NCBI GenBank assembly: GCA_020152595.1
Contig: JAIGNY010004276.1
Coordinates: 1-64,000, forward strand
Length of the DNA: 64,000 nucleotides
Source: Chiridota heheva
Lineage: Eukaryota > Echinodermata > Holothuroidea > Apodida > Chiridotidae
Direction of reading: 5' to 3'
Shown here piece after piece: positions 46,001 to 58,000 of the stretch. Both the position numbers and the translations under genes were made by a program. The notes below the pieces were generated by a model. That model had not been told where the DNA came from, did no database searches, and saw only the letters and a program-made list of their open reading frames with translations. How positions within the stretch are numbered: the stretch's first letter is position 1; each line of letters starts with the position of its first letter.

Positions 46001-49000
46001 GGATATACTGAATGTCTTGTAGAAACTTACTTTTGTTGATTCCTGTAGGAATTCTTTGTGAAAAGGTACTCAATAATGGTTCAAAGCATCAGTAATCATG
46101 TTGACGTTGCCAAAGTTGGAATCCTTCAGTAAGTTGGTACCGCATATGAAATGTCAATAAATTTGTCCAAATACAGGAAAATCTTTCAGAGAAGTACAAT
46201 TTCAACTGTTTCTAAGGAAATACAGGGGGTGGGGTGGGTGTTCTGGTTTATTTATATTGGGAGGGGGAACCAGGGAAATGTCATCCCCCCCTCAAAAAAA
46301 AAAATATGGCCCTCATCCAGGATCCAAATTCCTTCAAAGAAAATAACTTCCCCTTACATGGGACAGCTTGGCCCCCACCATTGGTATCTTGCCCCAACAT
46401 GTCTTTCTTTTCAACAACATGAGACCCTTTCCCCTTAAAATTTTAATCCTACTCAACTGCACCACAACCTCACAACATGGAATCGAGAATTCGCGAAATA
46501 GGTATATAGGCACTGTTGCACTACAAATCAAAGATTGATCTGTAAAGTTTCATCCAAAATTACTATAATAAAAACAATTCATGTTAACCATGTCGGATTT
46601 TAGTGACCCATTTACTTGTTTATAATTATTACAAGTAAATAATCCCAGTTAAATTACACTGCTTTTGCCTAATTTTGAACGGATCAGAACTAATATTAGC
46701 TATGCCTAACGTTAAGCCTAACGAGTAATGTTAGTAAGCATGAAGTTTGAAAAATGCACTCACGATTTTAGAAATTTGAAAAAATTATTTTACCTGGTTC
46801 TGATCATCTTTAGGGCTCTTCTGGGTTTGGTCCAGGTACTAAAAGATCTCCATCACTGGTAATAGCCTTCTGACTTTTCCTAATTCTCAGTTTCACTTTC
46901 AAACAAGGTTCGAGATACACATTTTTTTGTCGCCTCAACGTAAATGTCAAAAAAATCTAAAAATAACTCGAGTGACGTAGCTATAAAACTTTTTAGCAAT
47001 GATCGAGGGGTTATGTCTTTTATTGCAGCAATTCATGTGAAAGCACGTTGTTTACGCTACAGAATGGTGTTTGAAACTTTTTATCACGATATAGGGGTGG
47101 ATCACTTGAATTTTTTAACAAAAAGGGTAAACAAATTACCAAAAATCACAAAATTTTACATATTTTACAAATAATTTAAAAATAATGACCAGGTATGAGC
47201 AAAATGTGATTAGATTTGGACAATATGACTTGTCTATATAGTATATATAAAAAGAAAATATCTAGATTTATTTTCTAAGCAATTTTTGTAAATTTTTCAA
47301 AAATATGCATTTTTCGGGACATTTTAAACAAAAAGGTAAATTTCTTAATGTTTGGACAAAATTTGCGGAAAAAATGTGAGTATAGACCCCAAAAAAATAC
47401 AATTTTATGAAAGATCTTTTCGAGATCTTTGCAATGAAAATATTTTCACCCCTATAGAATGTTGGTAAGGTCCCGATTCTATTTTTGGAAAAAGGTAGTT
47501 TCAAAACGGCGATAGTATCGCCGTGTGGTAGAGTAAGGGTTAATGGGTCTTGCAGACTTTTCCCATGTAGTATATGATATAATATTGTATTAAATGCTCG
47601 CTTTGTTTGTTATTAGTCCACCGTAAGTGAGCTAAACTATTAAAGAACCAACTTAAAAGTCCTTGGTAGAGATAACGCCAATTGGTTTTGTAAGAATTGT
47701 GTAGAATTTTTTTTTTTACCTCGAGAAAGCTTTTGACACTACGTGGCAGTACAGCATTATCCGCAAACTTCACACCATCGGCCTCAGAGGCCATCTCCCC
47801 ATCTTTATTCAAAACTTCCTATCACCCAGGCAGTTCCAAGTTCGTATTGGCCACACCCTCTCCAACCCCTACCCAAGGCAGCATCCTCTCTCCCACTCTT
47901 CAACCTGAGCATTAATGACATCGCGGACAACCTTGGCCCCAACATCAAACGTACCCTCTACGTGGACGACTTCACCATCTTCTACTCCTCCCCAAGCTTT
48001 CCTCTTGTTGAGAATAGACTCCAATTCAGCCTCAACCAGCTGCAAGTCTGGTGCAAAAACAACGGTTTTAAATTCTCCAAAGACAAGAAGCATGCACTTC
48101 TTTCATTTCAACAACCTCCACCCCAACCTGAACCTCGTGCTTAATGGCAAACGCATCCCTAAAGTTGAACACACGAAGTTCCTGGGTTTAACTCTAGACC
48201 CCAAGCTCTCCTACAAGCAACACATTACCAGCCTGAAACTAAAATGCAACAGCTCCCTCAATATTCTCTGCCTCCTCTCCAACACCACTTGTGGTGCGAA
48301 CCACTATGCTCTCCTCAAAATCTTCAGGCTCATCATTCTTGCCAAGCTTGACTATGGCAATATTGTCTACTGTGTCGCTCATACCTCAACCACATCAACA
48401 CCATCCAAAATGAAGCCCTCATGCTTTGTCTAGGTGCCTACAGGACCTCCCCAATCACCAGCCTTCATGTTGAAGCCAACGAACCCCCCTTTCTACTTAG
48501 ATGTAGAGAGCTTAGCCTCTCCTATGCTTTTAGAGTCCTCACTAACACCCAGAACCCTGTTTACAACCTCATTAGGTACCCCAAATTCCCCACCCTGTTT
48601 GATATGACTAAAACTTTATCTCTGCCCTTTAGCTTACGCATTAAATCAGACCTCTCCCATCTCAGCATCAAGCCCGCCACTCTCGACACCTTCTCCTGGC
48701 CCACTTTTCCTCCTTGGGCCACCCCCCTCCCTTCTATCCACCTGGGCCTCTCCACTCATCACAAAACCCAAACCCACCCTAACCTCTTCATCAATCTCCA
48801 CAAGCAAATCAAAGACCAACTCTCAAATTACACCTCCATCTATACTGATGGCTCCAAGGAAGGCAACAAGACAGCTGCTGCTGCCGTCATCCAAGACATC
48901 ACCCTCAGTAGCAGACTTCCCGACTACTCATCCATCTTTTCAGCCGAAGCTAAGGCCATTCTCCTCACCCTCAACTTTATAGAATACTCTCCGCTCAGCC

Positions 49001-52000
49001 ACTTTGCCATTTTTTCCGACTCAAAGGCTGTTCTTACTTCTTTACTCAATCTTGAATGGGATAACTTCACATCCCACCTCCTCCGGAAGCTCTTTTCTCC
49101 CACCCTCTGTAGGAAAAGTATTCTTTTCTTCTGGATACCCAGCTATATTGGCATCACGGCAATGACAGGGCTGATGCAGCCGCTAAGCTTGCATTAAACT
49201 TCCCCCTTCACCCCTTTTTCCAAAACCCTTTCTAACATCAAACCGCTTATCGCTTCCCTTGTTTGTGACCGCTGGCAGACCTCATACAACTCCCAAATTG
49301 ATAACAAACTCCACGTCATCCAGCCCACCATTCCGATCAAACCCACCATCAACAACCTCTCTCGTATCGACAACATTCATATTACCCGTCTTAGAATAGG
49401 TCACACTCACCTCACTCACTCCCACCTTCTTATTGGCTCCCCCCAACCCCTCTGCAACAATTGCCATTGCATTCCCACAATCCATCACGTTCTCCTTGCT
49501 TGCCTCCTGTACAACCTTCACAGAGCTTCCCTCACTCCCCACAACTCAATTGCTGAGTTCTTCCAGAAAAACCCTCCGGATAAAATTATCTCCTTCCCTC
49601 ATTGTGCTTCTCTCTACCACCATATTTAATTCTCCTCTTCCACCCCCTCTCTCTCTACTTTGTTTTTGTTTCAACCATGCACCTCCTCTCTCAATCACAG
49701 CTTTCTGACTTTTTGTTCTTGAATTTCTCTCATTCTCCCCCTGTTTTCTTTCCTTCCTACCTCTAGAATGATCTGACCTCTCAGGCACAATTTGACCCTC
49801 GTTGTCGTGGTGCCGTTAAGCCCTCATCAAACAAACAAACCATTTAGCAGCTTAAATGTGACAATTTTTTGTGTGTGAATTCTGGTATTGATATGAGAAT
49901 AGATCTTTTTGAATTATACAGTGAGTGTTCTGCTTTTAACTTTAAAATATTTAATTATGATGATCACCACAATTATGATTTTGAGAATGACATTGACCCA
50001 GACAGTAATTTTCATAGCAGTGTTAACATAGACTGCAAGTATTATACTGACACTCAATTCCATAATGCAGTGAAAGATGAGCAAGGTTTATCTGTTATAC
50101 ATTTTAATTGCAGAAGCCTCCGTGCTAATTTTAGGAAATTACATGATTATTTAACAGATTTGGGGTTTAAATTTAATATAAGAACAATAAGTGAAACTTG
50201 ATTTGACATTTCTGATTTGTTTCAGCTACTAAGTTATGAAATCTGTCACCAAGACCGCATTAATAGAAGAGGTGGCGGTGTAACCATATACATCAATAAG
50301 GATATTCAGTTTAGGGTTTTAGATAATTTAACTAATGTGGTAGAAAATGTTCTTCTATGTATCTCAGTGGAGTTAATATTACCACACAAGAAAACAGTTG
50401 CCACCAGCTGCCTCTGTAGGCAAGCTGATAGTGATATACAGATCACCATTGATGTAGTAGAAAGGATGTATAGACATAAGAAGTCAGATATTTACTTATG
50501 TGGTGATTTCAATGTAAATCTGTTAAACTGTGATAAACACAAGGGATCTAGGGACTTCTAGATTCATTATTTAGTATGAGCCTCTTCCCATGTATTGATA
50601 GGCCTACCCGAATAACAGGTCACTCAGTTTCCTTAATAGATAATATTTTTACAAATAATATTTATTCTCATACAAAAAGTGGTCTTTGTCTGATAAATGA
50701 TATTTCTGATCATCTTCCTATTTTTAACATAAGTATATTTAATGTGCAAAGGAAAGAGGTTAAGAATTATTTGTATTTGAGATAAAGAGATGAGGAATCT
50801 CTATCACTTTTTGAAGAAAAACTAAGGCAGGAAAATTGGGATGCTGTCTTTGCAGCAAATGATGTCAATGTATCCTACAACCATTTTATCAATACTTACT
50901 CTAAATTATAAGATGATTGTTGTCCAGTTAAGAAAATTTGTATCAGTGATGAAAAAGGATAAGCCTTGGCTTAGCAGTGGCTTGAAAAATGCATGTAGAA
51001 AGAAAAAACATTTGTTTATTACCTTTCTGAAGAATATAACCCATGATAATGAACAAAGGTATAAAAATGTAAAAATAAATTAACTACTGTTTTAAGATAC
51101 TGTGAGAGGGAATACTATTCTCAATTACTGGATAAACATCGCAACAACATTAAAGAAACATGGACAATTTTGAATGGAATTATTAAAGGAAAGAAGGGGC
51201 CTTCCTCTGACTTTCCAGATTTGTTTATGCATAATAACAAAAATATTAAAAACAAAAAAGCCATTGCAAATGGTTTTAATGACTTCTTTGTGAATGTTGG
51301 GCCAGACTTAGCAGCCAAAATACCAGACATTGACAGTGTTTCCATTTATGATTATCTTGATCAGGCTAATTGTCATTCTTTATTTTTTGAAGAATGCAGA
51401 TGAAGGTGAAATATTAGATATAGTTAATAATTTGAGTAATAAAACTTTAAGTGATTGTAATGGTATCAGTAGGTCAATGTTTAAAAAGGTCATTACTGAT
51501 ATTGCTAAACCCGTAACTGTTATTTGTAACAGATCAATTGTAACTGGAACTTTTCTTGATGGTATGAAAACAGCTAAGGTTATACCCATTTTTAAGTCTG
51601 GTGAAAAGAACACCTACACAAATAATAAGCCAGTTTTTTTTGCCACAATTTTCTAAAATTTTAGAAAAACTTTTGATAATAGATTAGACAATTTTATTGA
51701 CAAACTTACTGAGTGAAAGCCAATATGGTTTTAGATCAGGTAGATCTACTTCAATGGCTGTATTAGAATTACTAGAGTAAATCAGAACTTCACTAGACAA
51801 TAGGTAGACAAGTGTGGGTGTTTTTATTGATCTTAAGAAAGCTTTTGACACAATTAACCATAAGATATTATTAAAGAAGTTACAGCACTATGGAATTCGT
51901 GGCATTGTGTATAACTGGATTGATAGTTATCTAAGTCATAGGAAACAGTATGTACAGCTAAATGGTGTTAATTCAGATCTTTCTAGTATAGTTTGTGGTA

Positions 52001-55000
52001 TTCCCCAAGACTCAATCCTTGGGCCTAAATTATTCATTATCTATATTAATGATGTATGTAATGTATCAGACGTACTAAAATTTATACTATTTGCGGATGA
52101 TACAAATATATTTTGTTCTAATAGTGGCGTTGAAATTTTATGTAGACTGGTTAGCAGTGAATTGAATAAGCTTCACCAATGGTTTAATGTCAATGGGCTG
52201 TCACTTTTACTTACTTTTGTCACTAAGCGGCATCACTAAGCAAATGACATTCGTCACTAAGCGGCGTCATTAACAAATGAACATTCGTCACTACGCGAAA
52301 AAGAGCCATAATTTGGTTCACTGGCGCCGGAAGGTTTTAAACTTGGAGGGCCAAAAGTTATTGCCGCGTGATTGACAGTCTGAATATGTAGTGCAAGCAT
52401 AACGGCATGGGGTCCAGGGCCCACTTAATGGCCTCTGGGTCCAGGGGCAAAGCTCCGATGGGGATGCAGAGGTGAAGGCCCAAAAGCTCCAGGAATATTC
52501 TATATTTTAGGGCTAAATTGACCCCAAAATAACATCAAATCATGGTTCGGTTCCAAACAAAATCAGTTCTAAATGCACAGCAAAAAGTAGTAAAACTGAA
52601 TCTAGGAAGAGTATTCATAAGAATACCACCTGAAGAAACTGAGGAAAAATAATTTAAATAGTGAAAAAATTAAATTAACTTTTTTTAAAATACGTACAGA
52701 CTTTGAGGAATCTGTGCAAGGAGCTTCCTGATCTGAGGCTCTGAAATCACAACTAGTCTGATTTCAGTCGTTTCTACAGAAACAATACCAAACTTTAGAC
52801 TTGAATATTCCCTTAACGGAATAAGATTTTTGATCACTTTCTTCACCATTATCTTTCTTTTAAAGTCCTCTTTCATATAAGATGGACATGCTTGACCACT
52901 GAACTAATCCTTTGATCTGTGTATGGATTTCCTGAACATTCCTAAAAACATTATAAAACTATACTTTGAAATATACTGTATACTTTAGATTTTTTATAGA
53001 GGATATTGTATTTCTTTTGTACTGGATGATATCACTAACTAATGTGTTGTAGATGCATGCATACAAATTGAAAGGGGAGTTGCCAAAATGGACACATTAA
53101 ATAAAATCTGGGTGGTTAATTATTAGTCGGGACAGTTATGTTATTAAGCACAAATATTGTTTGTTTAAATTTGATTAACTGAACTATTATCCTCAACGGA
53201 ACAGTACGCAGGGTGCACAATGGTATGCTTGTACATGTACAATCATATGCTCAAACACACTCTGTGCAAATACCCAACAAAATGTGTGAATTAATTTTTG
53301 CATTGGGTGGAGCTGCAGTTGCATACGCATACTCCTATTTTGTCCAGGAAATTCGCCAAAAATGTATTCAAACATTATTTTCAACGAAAGATTTGTATAC
53401 TTTTAGGATAGCAATTGAGTAACTGCGATTCAAAACAAATTCTCATTTTTTAATGAAAAAGTTGGCGTGATTACATGTACATAATAAAGTCCTTTGGCAT
53501 TTGTATATGTGTGTTCTTCCTTTGCAGATCTTGGTCTATGCACATGCGACTTGACAGAAAATGCTTGTGATGTGAGATGCTGTTGTGATGTTGATTGCAC
53601 AGATGCGGACCGAGAATCTTTTACAGACTGCATCGAACAACAATTCATGTGAGTTGATTCATTTTCGGAAATGTTGTTTATTTATAACGTTCAGCTTAAA
53701 TAAATCCCATAAGGTTTTATTCCTGGTTGCTGTGATGGTAGTCAATGACTGTCTGAGTCTGTCCCTGGACAGAACACCAACTGGTCTACTACAGGTTTAC
53801 TCTTCATCAATGCTGGCACTCATAAACAGCTGAGTAAACTGAAACAAGTGAGAAAAAAGGTGTTTTGCTCAGGGACTTAACATGTGACTTGTAGTAGTTA
53901 TCAATGTCAGTACCTTTGCTTTTTTGTACATAGGTTATATTTCCACATCTGATAGATTTACTTTTGTTATGCACTAAAAAGTGATATTATCTACAGCAAC
54001 GGTCAGCAAACTATGGGTCGCGAAAAGTGGGTTGAAACAATTCAGGTGAGTTGTCAAGCTTTGTCAGAAGCACTAAATTTATCGGTGCATTTGTTATCAT
54101 TCCGTCAGCAACAAAGATTGCTTCACAATTGATTGAATTTTGCTAGACAAACAACAGCAGTTATCAATTTCAACTTTGAATAATCCACCACTGCTGATGT
54201 CGGCGAGAGTACTCATTAAAGAGTAGCACGTGAAGAGATTAATGATATAGTCATTTCTTTTTGAAACAACATTGAATCTTGAGTGTTGTTCAGCATATCA
54301 CTCTAATTGGTTGATAGAATTTGCAGCGAGAGGAGCATGGGCGGATTTATGACCTAAAGTCACCATTTGTTACATCAACAGTGATGATTATTACTTTCAA
54401 CATGGACAACACTCGCGTCCACGGCCTAATATAAGTGTGATTGATTGACACAAAATATCTTAAAAAACATGGTATTTTCCTTTACTTTTATTATCACATG
54501 CCGAAAAGTTTCTTTTTAAGCCTACCCACACCCGACACCTGTGTTAATTCTGAAAACTCAGGAATGGTAATTACCAACCCGACTTCCTGTTCAGTATATT
54601 GTGTTTCCATTCCAAACAATGATTGTTTATTTGCCATTCCCATGCACACCACAGTCAAGTAGCTCAAGGTTATTTGTGTGTTTAAGATTACAAAAGCCAG
54701 TGGTGAGTAATCAGGGCACTTTTGTGATTGAAGTCACTCATCTGTGTTAAGTGTCTTAGTGGGAGAAATTTGTTTGCAAACTGGTGATAAAATAGTTGCG
54801 TATTATATGCCTGAGGTGATGTGTGAATTAAGTGTGAATGATTGTCGGACCATTTCTCCTAAGGAAAGATATTGCTTCATAAGTTTATAACTCAACAATA
54901 TATATAATTTTAAAAATGGCTAAAATAAATAAATGTACTTCATGTTAGATTAGCTTGCTTTTATGACATCACCTTTGCAGCAGGGGTTTTGATCGGCAGG

Positions 55001-58000
55001 TGGGTTGCAATGGAGTGCCTGAAATTTTTATTGGATCCCTGGCCTAAATGTATGCGGATCGCTGATCTAGAGACAACATTTTCAGATTGTTAAAGAAATA
55101 CATTAATAAAAGTCACAAAAAAGAAAAGAAATTGATTAAAAACCATAATGTTTATGCCGATTTACCAAAATAAAATCAAACTTTTGTTGTACTGTGGGTA
55201 GCTTATCTACAGACTGGGAAGGGAGGCAGTAGTTGCTGGTGTGTATGTGTTTTGGGCATGTTCAATGTTGGTCAGTGCAGTAATACTTTGATATTTTGAA
55301 TTGGTCCTTGATGGACCTCCTTCGTCAGTGCAGTAATACTTTGATATTTTGAATTGGTCCTTGATGTACCTCCTTTGTCAGTGCAGTAATACTTTGATAT
55401 TTTGAATTGGTCCTTGATGTACCTCCTTAGTCAGTGCAGTAATACTTTGATATTTTGAATTGGTCCTTGATGTACCTCCTTCGTCAGTGCAGTAATACTT
55501 TGATATTTTGAATTGGTCCTTGATGTTCCTTCTTGGTCAGTGCAGTAATACTTTGATATTTTGAATTGGTCCTTGATGTACCTCCTTCGTCAGTGCAGTA
55601 TTACTTTGATATTTTGAATTGGTCCTTGATGTACCTCCTTCGTCAGTGCAGTAATACTTTGATATTTTGAATTGGTCCTTGATGTTCCTTCTTGGTCAGT
55701 GCAGTAATACTTTGATATTTTGAATTGGTCCTTGATGTACCTCCTTCGTCAGTGCAGTAATACTTTGATATTTTGAATTGGTCCTTGATGTACCCCCTTC
55801 GTCAGTGCAGTAATACTTTGATATTTTGAATTGGTTTTTGATGTACCTCCTTCGTCAGTGCAGTAATACTTTGATATTTTGAATTGGTCCTTGATGTACC
55901 TCCTTAGTCAGTGCAGTAATACTTTGATATTTTGAATTGGTCCTTGATGTACCTCCTTCGTCAGTGCAGTAATACTTTGATATTTTGAATTGGTCCTTGA
56001 TGTACCTCCTTTGTCAGTGCAGTAATACTTTGATATATTGAATTGGTCCTTGATGTACCTCCTTCGTCTGTGCAGTAATACTTTGATATTTTGAATTGGT
56101 CCTTGATGTACCTCCTTAGTCAGTGCAGTAATACTTTGATATTTTGAATTGGTCCTTGATGTACCTCCTTCGTCTGTGCAGTAATACTTTGATATTTTGA
56201 ATTGGTCCTTGATGTACCTCCTTAGTCAGTGCAGTAATACTTTGATATTTTGAATTGGTCCTTGATGTACCTCCTTAGTCAGTGCAGTAATACTTTGATA
56301 TTTTGAATTGGTCCTTGATGTTTTTCTTCTTTAATTTCTTTCAGTGTACAAATGCATCTGGAATGATAGGTTTTGTTTCATTTTCTTTTTCAGTGTTGAT
56401 GAGAATGTGTGCATTCAGAGCTCTGTTGTATTCCTTTATAACATCCCCACACCAGTTGATACCTCAAATCCATCGCTTTTCTGTGTGAGCCAAGACAATT
56501 GTAAGTTGAAGCTTCGTTATTTTTAAGTAACATTACATTGACAAAGCATCCTAAAAGTGATGTTGATTTGATTTATTTTATTTGTTTCTTCACAACACTA
56601 TTAGAGCTGTGAACGTTTAGGGATTTTAGTAAACGTGTACACGCCAAAAAAAGCGAGCGTGTATCGTGTACACGAGTTTAGTACCGTAATTTTCGGAAAT
56701 ACACCAAAATTGTTCCAAAACTACGAGGCGAAGTAGAAAAATCGCGCAACTAATATGGCAAAAGTACTGACTGCATTGCCCAAATAGACGCTGAGTTTTG
56801 CTTTCCAAATCGTAAAAATTTTACTTTTACAGTATAAATCATCATTTTTATGGATAATATGCATGGAAATTCAGTTTAGATAGAACAGATAACTTCCTTT
56901 AAATGTCATTTAAACTCAACATCGCGTAACTTGTTTGTCCTATTCGCTACGGCTTTCAAAGTTCTGTAAAAATCTTGCATATTGAGGCCTATGATAAACT
57001 TGCCGTAAAATATCTCAAAACTACGCCACCACCAGGAAGTTCTGAAATATCAGTCCTCTCGAAAAAATGGCCGCCATCTTTGCGAAGCATGCAGAATTTC
57101 AGCTTTGTTAAAGCCTTTTTCTGTTTATTTATTATGCAATATTTTGTTTTTCTTGCAAAATTTATTTGACTCATCAGGTAATATTTACATGTAAATGTAC
57201 TGATTGTCACGATTCAAGTGTTTTTTGGTCGATGAAACGGGCCTTGATTGCGTGGGATTTAAAGCCTTATGGCCTAACGTTAGGCCTATTGTTAGTTTCA
57301 TTGTTTACTGCTGCACATTCGGTGCATTTTACAAGTTAGATTACTCAGATTTGCGAAATCAAAGTGCATAATATCCCCATTCATTGGTGATTACTGCGCA
57401 TTTGTGATTCGCACATTTAAAAAAGATTATGCTAATCGGGTTTAGAGTTTGTAAAAAATCATTGATTGGAATTTTGTCAGACGAATGTGTGTGTGATTTG
57501 AATCATGAATATTGATTTTCAACGGCAAGACACTAGGCCTATAATGTGAGAAAACGATTATCCTAATGAAGTATTTAGTAAACGTTTACAAGATTTTATT
57601 TGTTTAAACGGTCACAGCTCTAAACACTATACAATACATATATAATACAAATAGTACAAAATACACAATAGAAAGACTAAAACAATATAAAAATTGTGCT
57701 GTGCAAGGAAGTACTTAAAAATTGCCATGGAGTGTAACTGGTAAAGCACTCCCTAAATTAATCTTAATTGTAAGTAAACAAGGTACACAAAGAAACAGAA
57801 CTAATAAAGTTACTCTTGCTAACCTATCAATTAATAGATGCTTATAATCTCTTTTTTTTTTTTTATAAATCCTAAGAACAGGACAGAAACTACTGTACTT
57901 TCAGTGTTTCATATTAGGAATTCCGTTAATGCTTTTCCTTATAAATCCTTAGACCAGAATAGAGACTGCTATCAATCTTTCATAGCAGGGATTGTATGTA

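Larger units (their letters stand above)
44105..52205 (+). mobile_element. CR1-like LINE with ORF1 and ORF2, interrupted by three insertions
   Basis: ORF1 part 1 (44113-44500) has the coiled-coil tract [20 protein letters not shown]. Part 2 (44823-45219) has the RRM-like tract [20 protein letters not shown] and [15 protein letters not shown]2 runs from 49862: endonuclease motifs [24 protein letters not shown] and ISDHLPIF, then RT motifs [28 protein letters not shown] and FADDTNIF. It is truncated at about 52205. Insertions are a minus-strand LINE fragment (44505-44818), a TTAA element (45348-47539) and an I/Nimb-like LINE (47703-49842). ORF2 has several stops and shifts, so the element is dead. 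It lies sense in tectonic intron 1. Confidence 0.85.

Noticed and set aside
54441-54662. 73-codon frame as an extra tectonic exon
   Set aside because: It lies inside a hAT-type element and has no tectonic motif or phase-compatible splice sites.
56344-56393. Upstream acceptor for tectonic exon 3
   Set aside because: Using the AG at 56342-56343 leads to an in-frame TGA within a few codons, while the AG at 56392-56393 keeps the frame.
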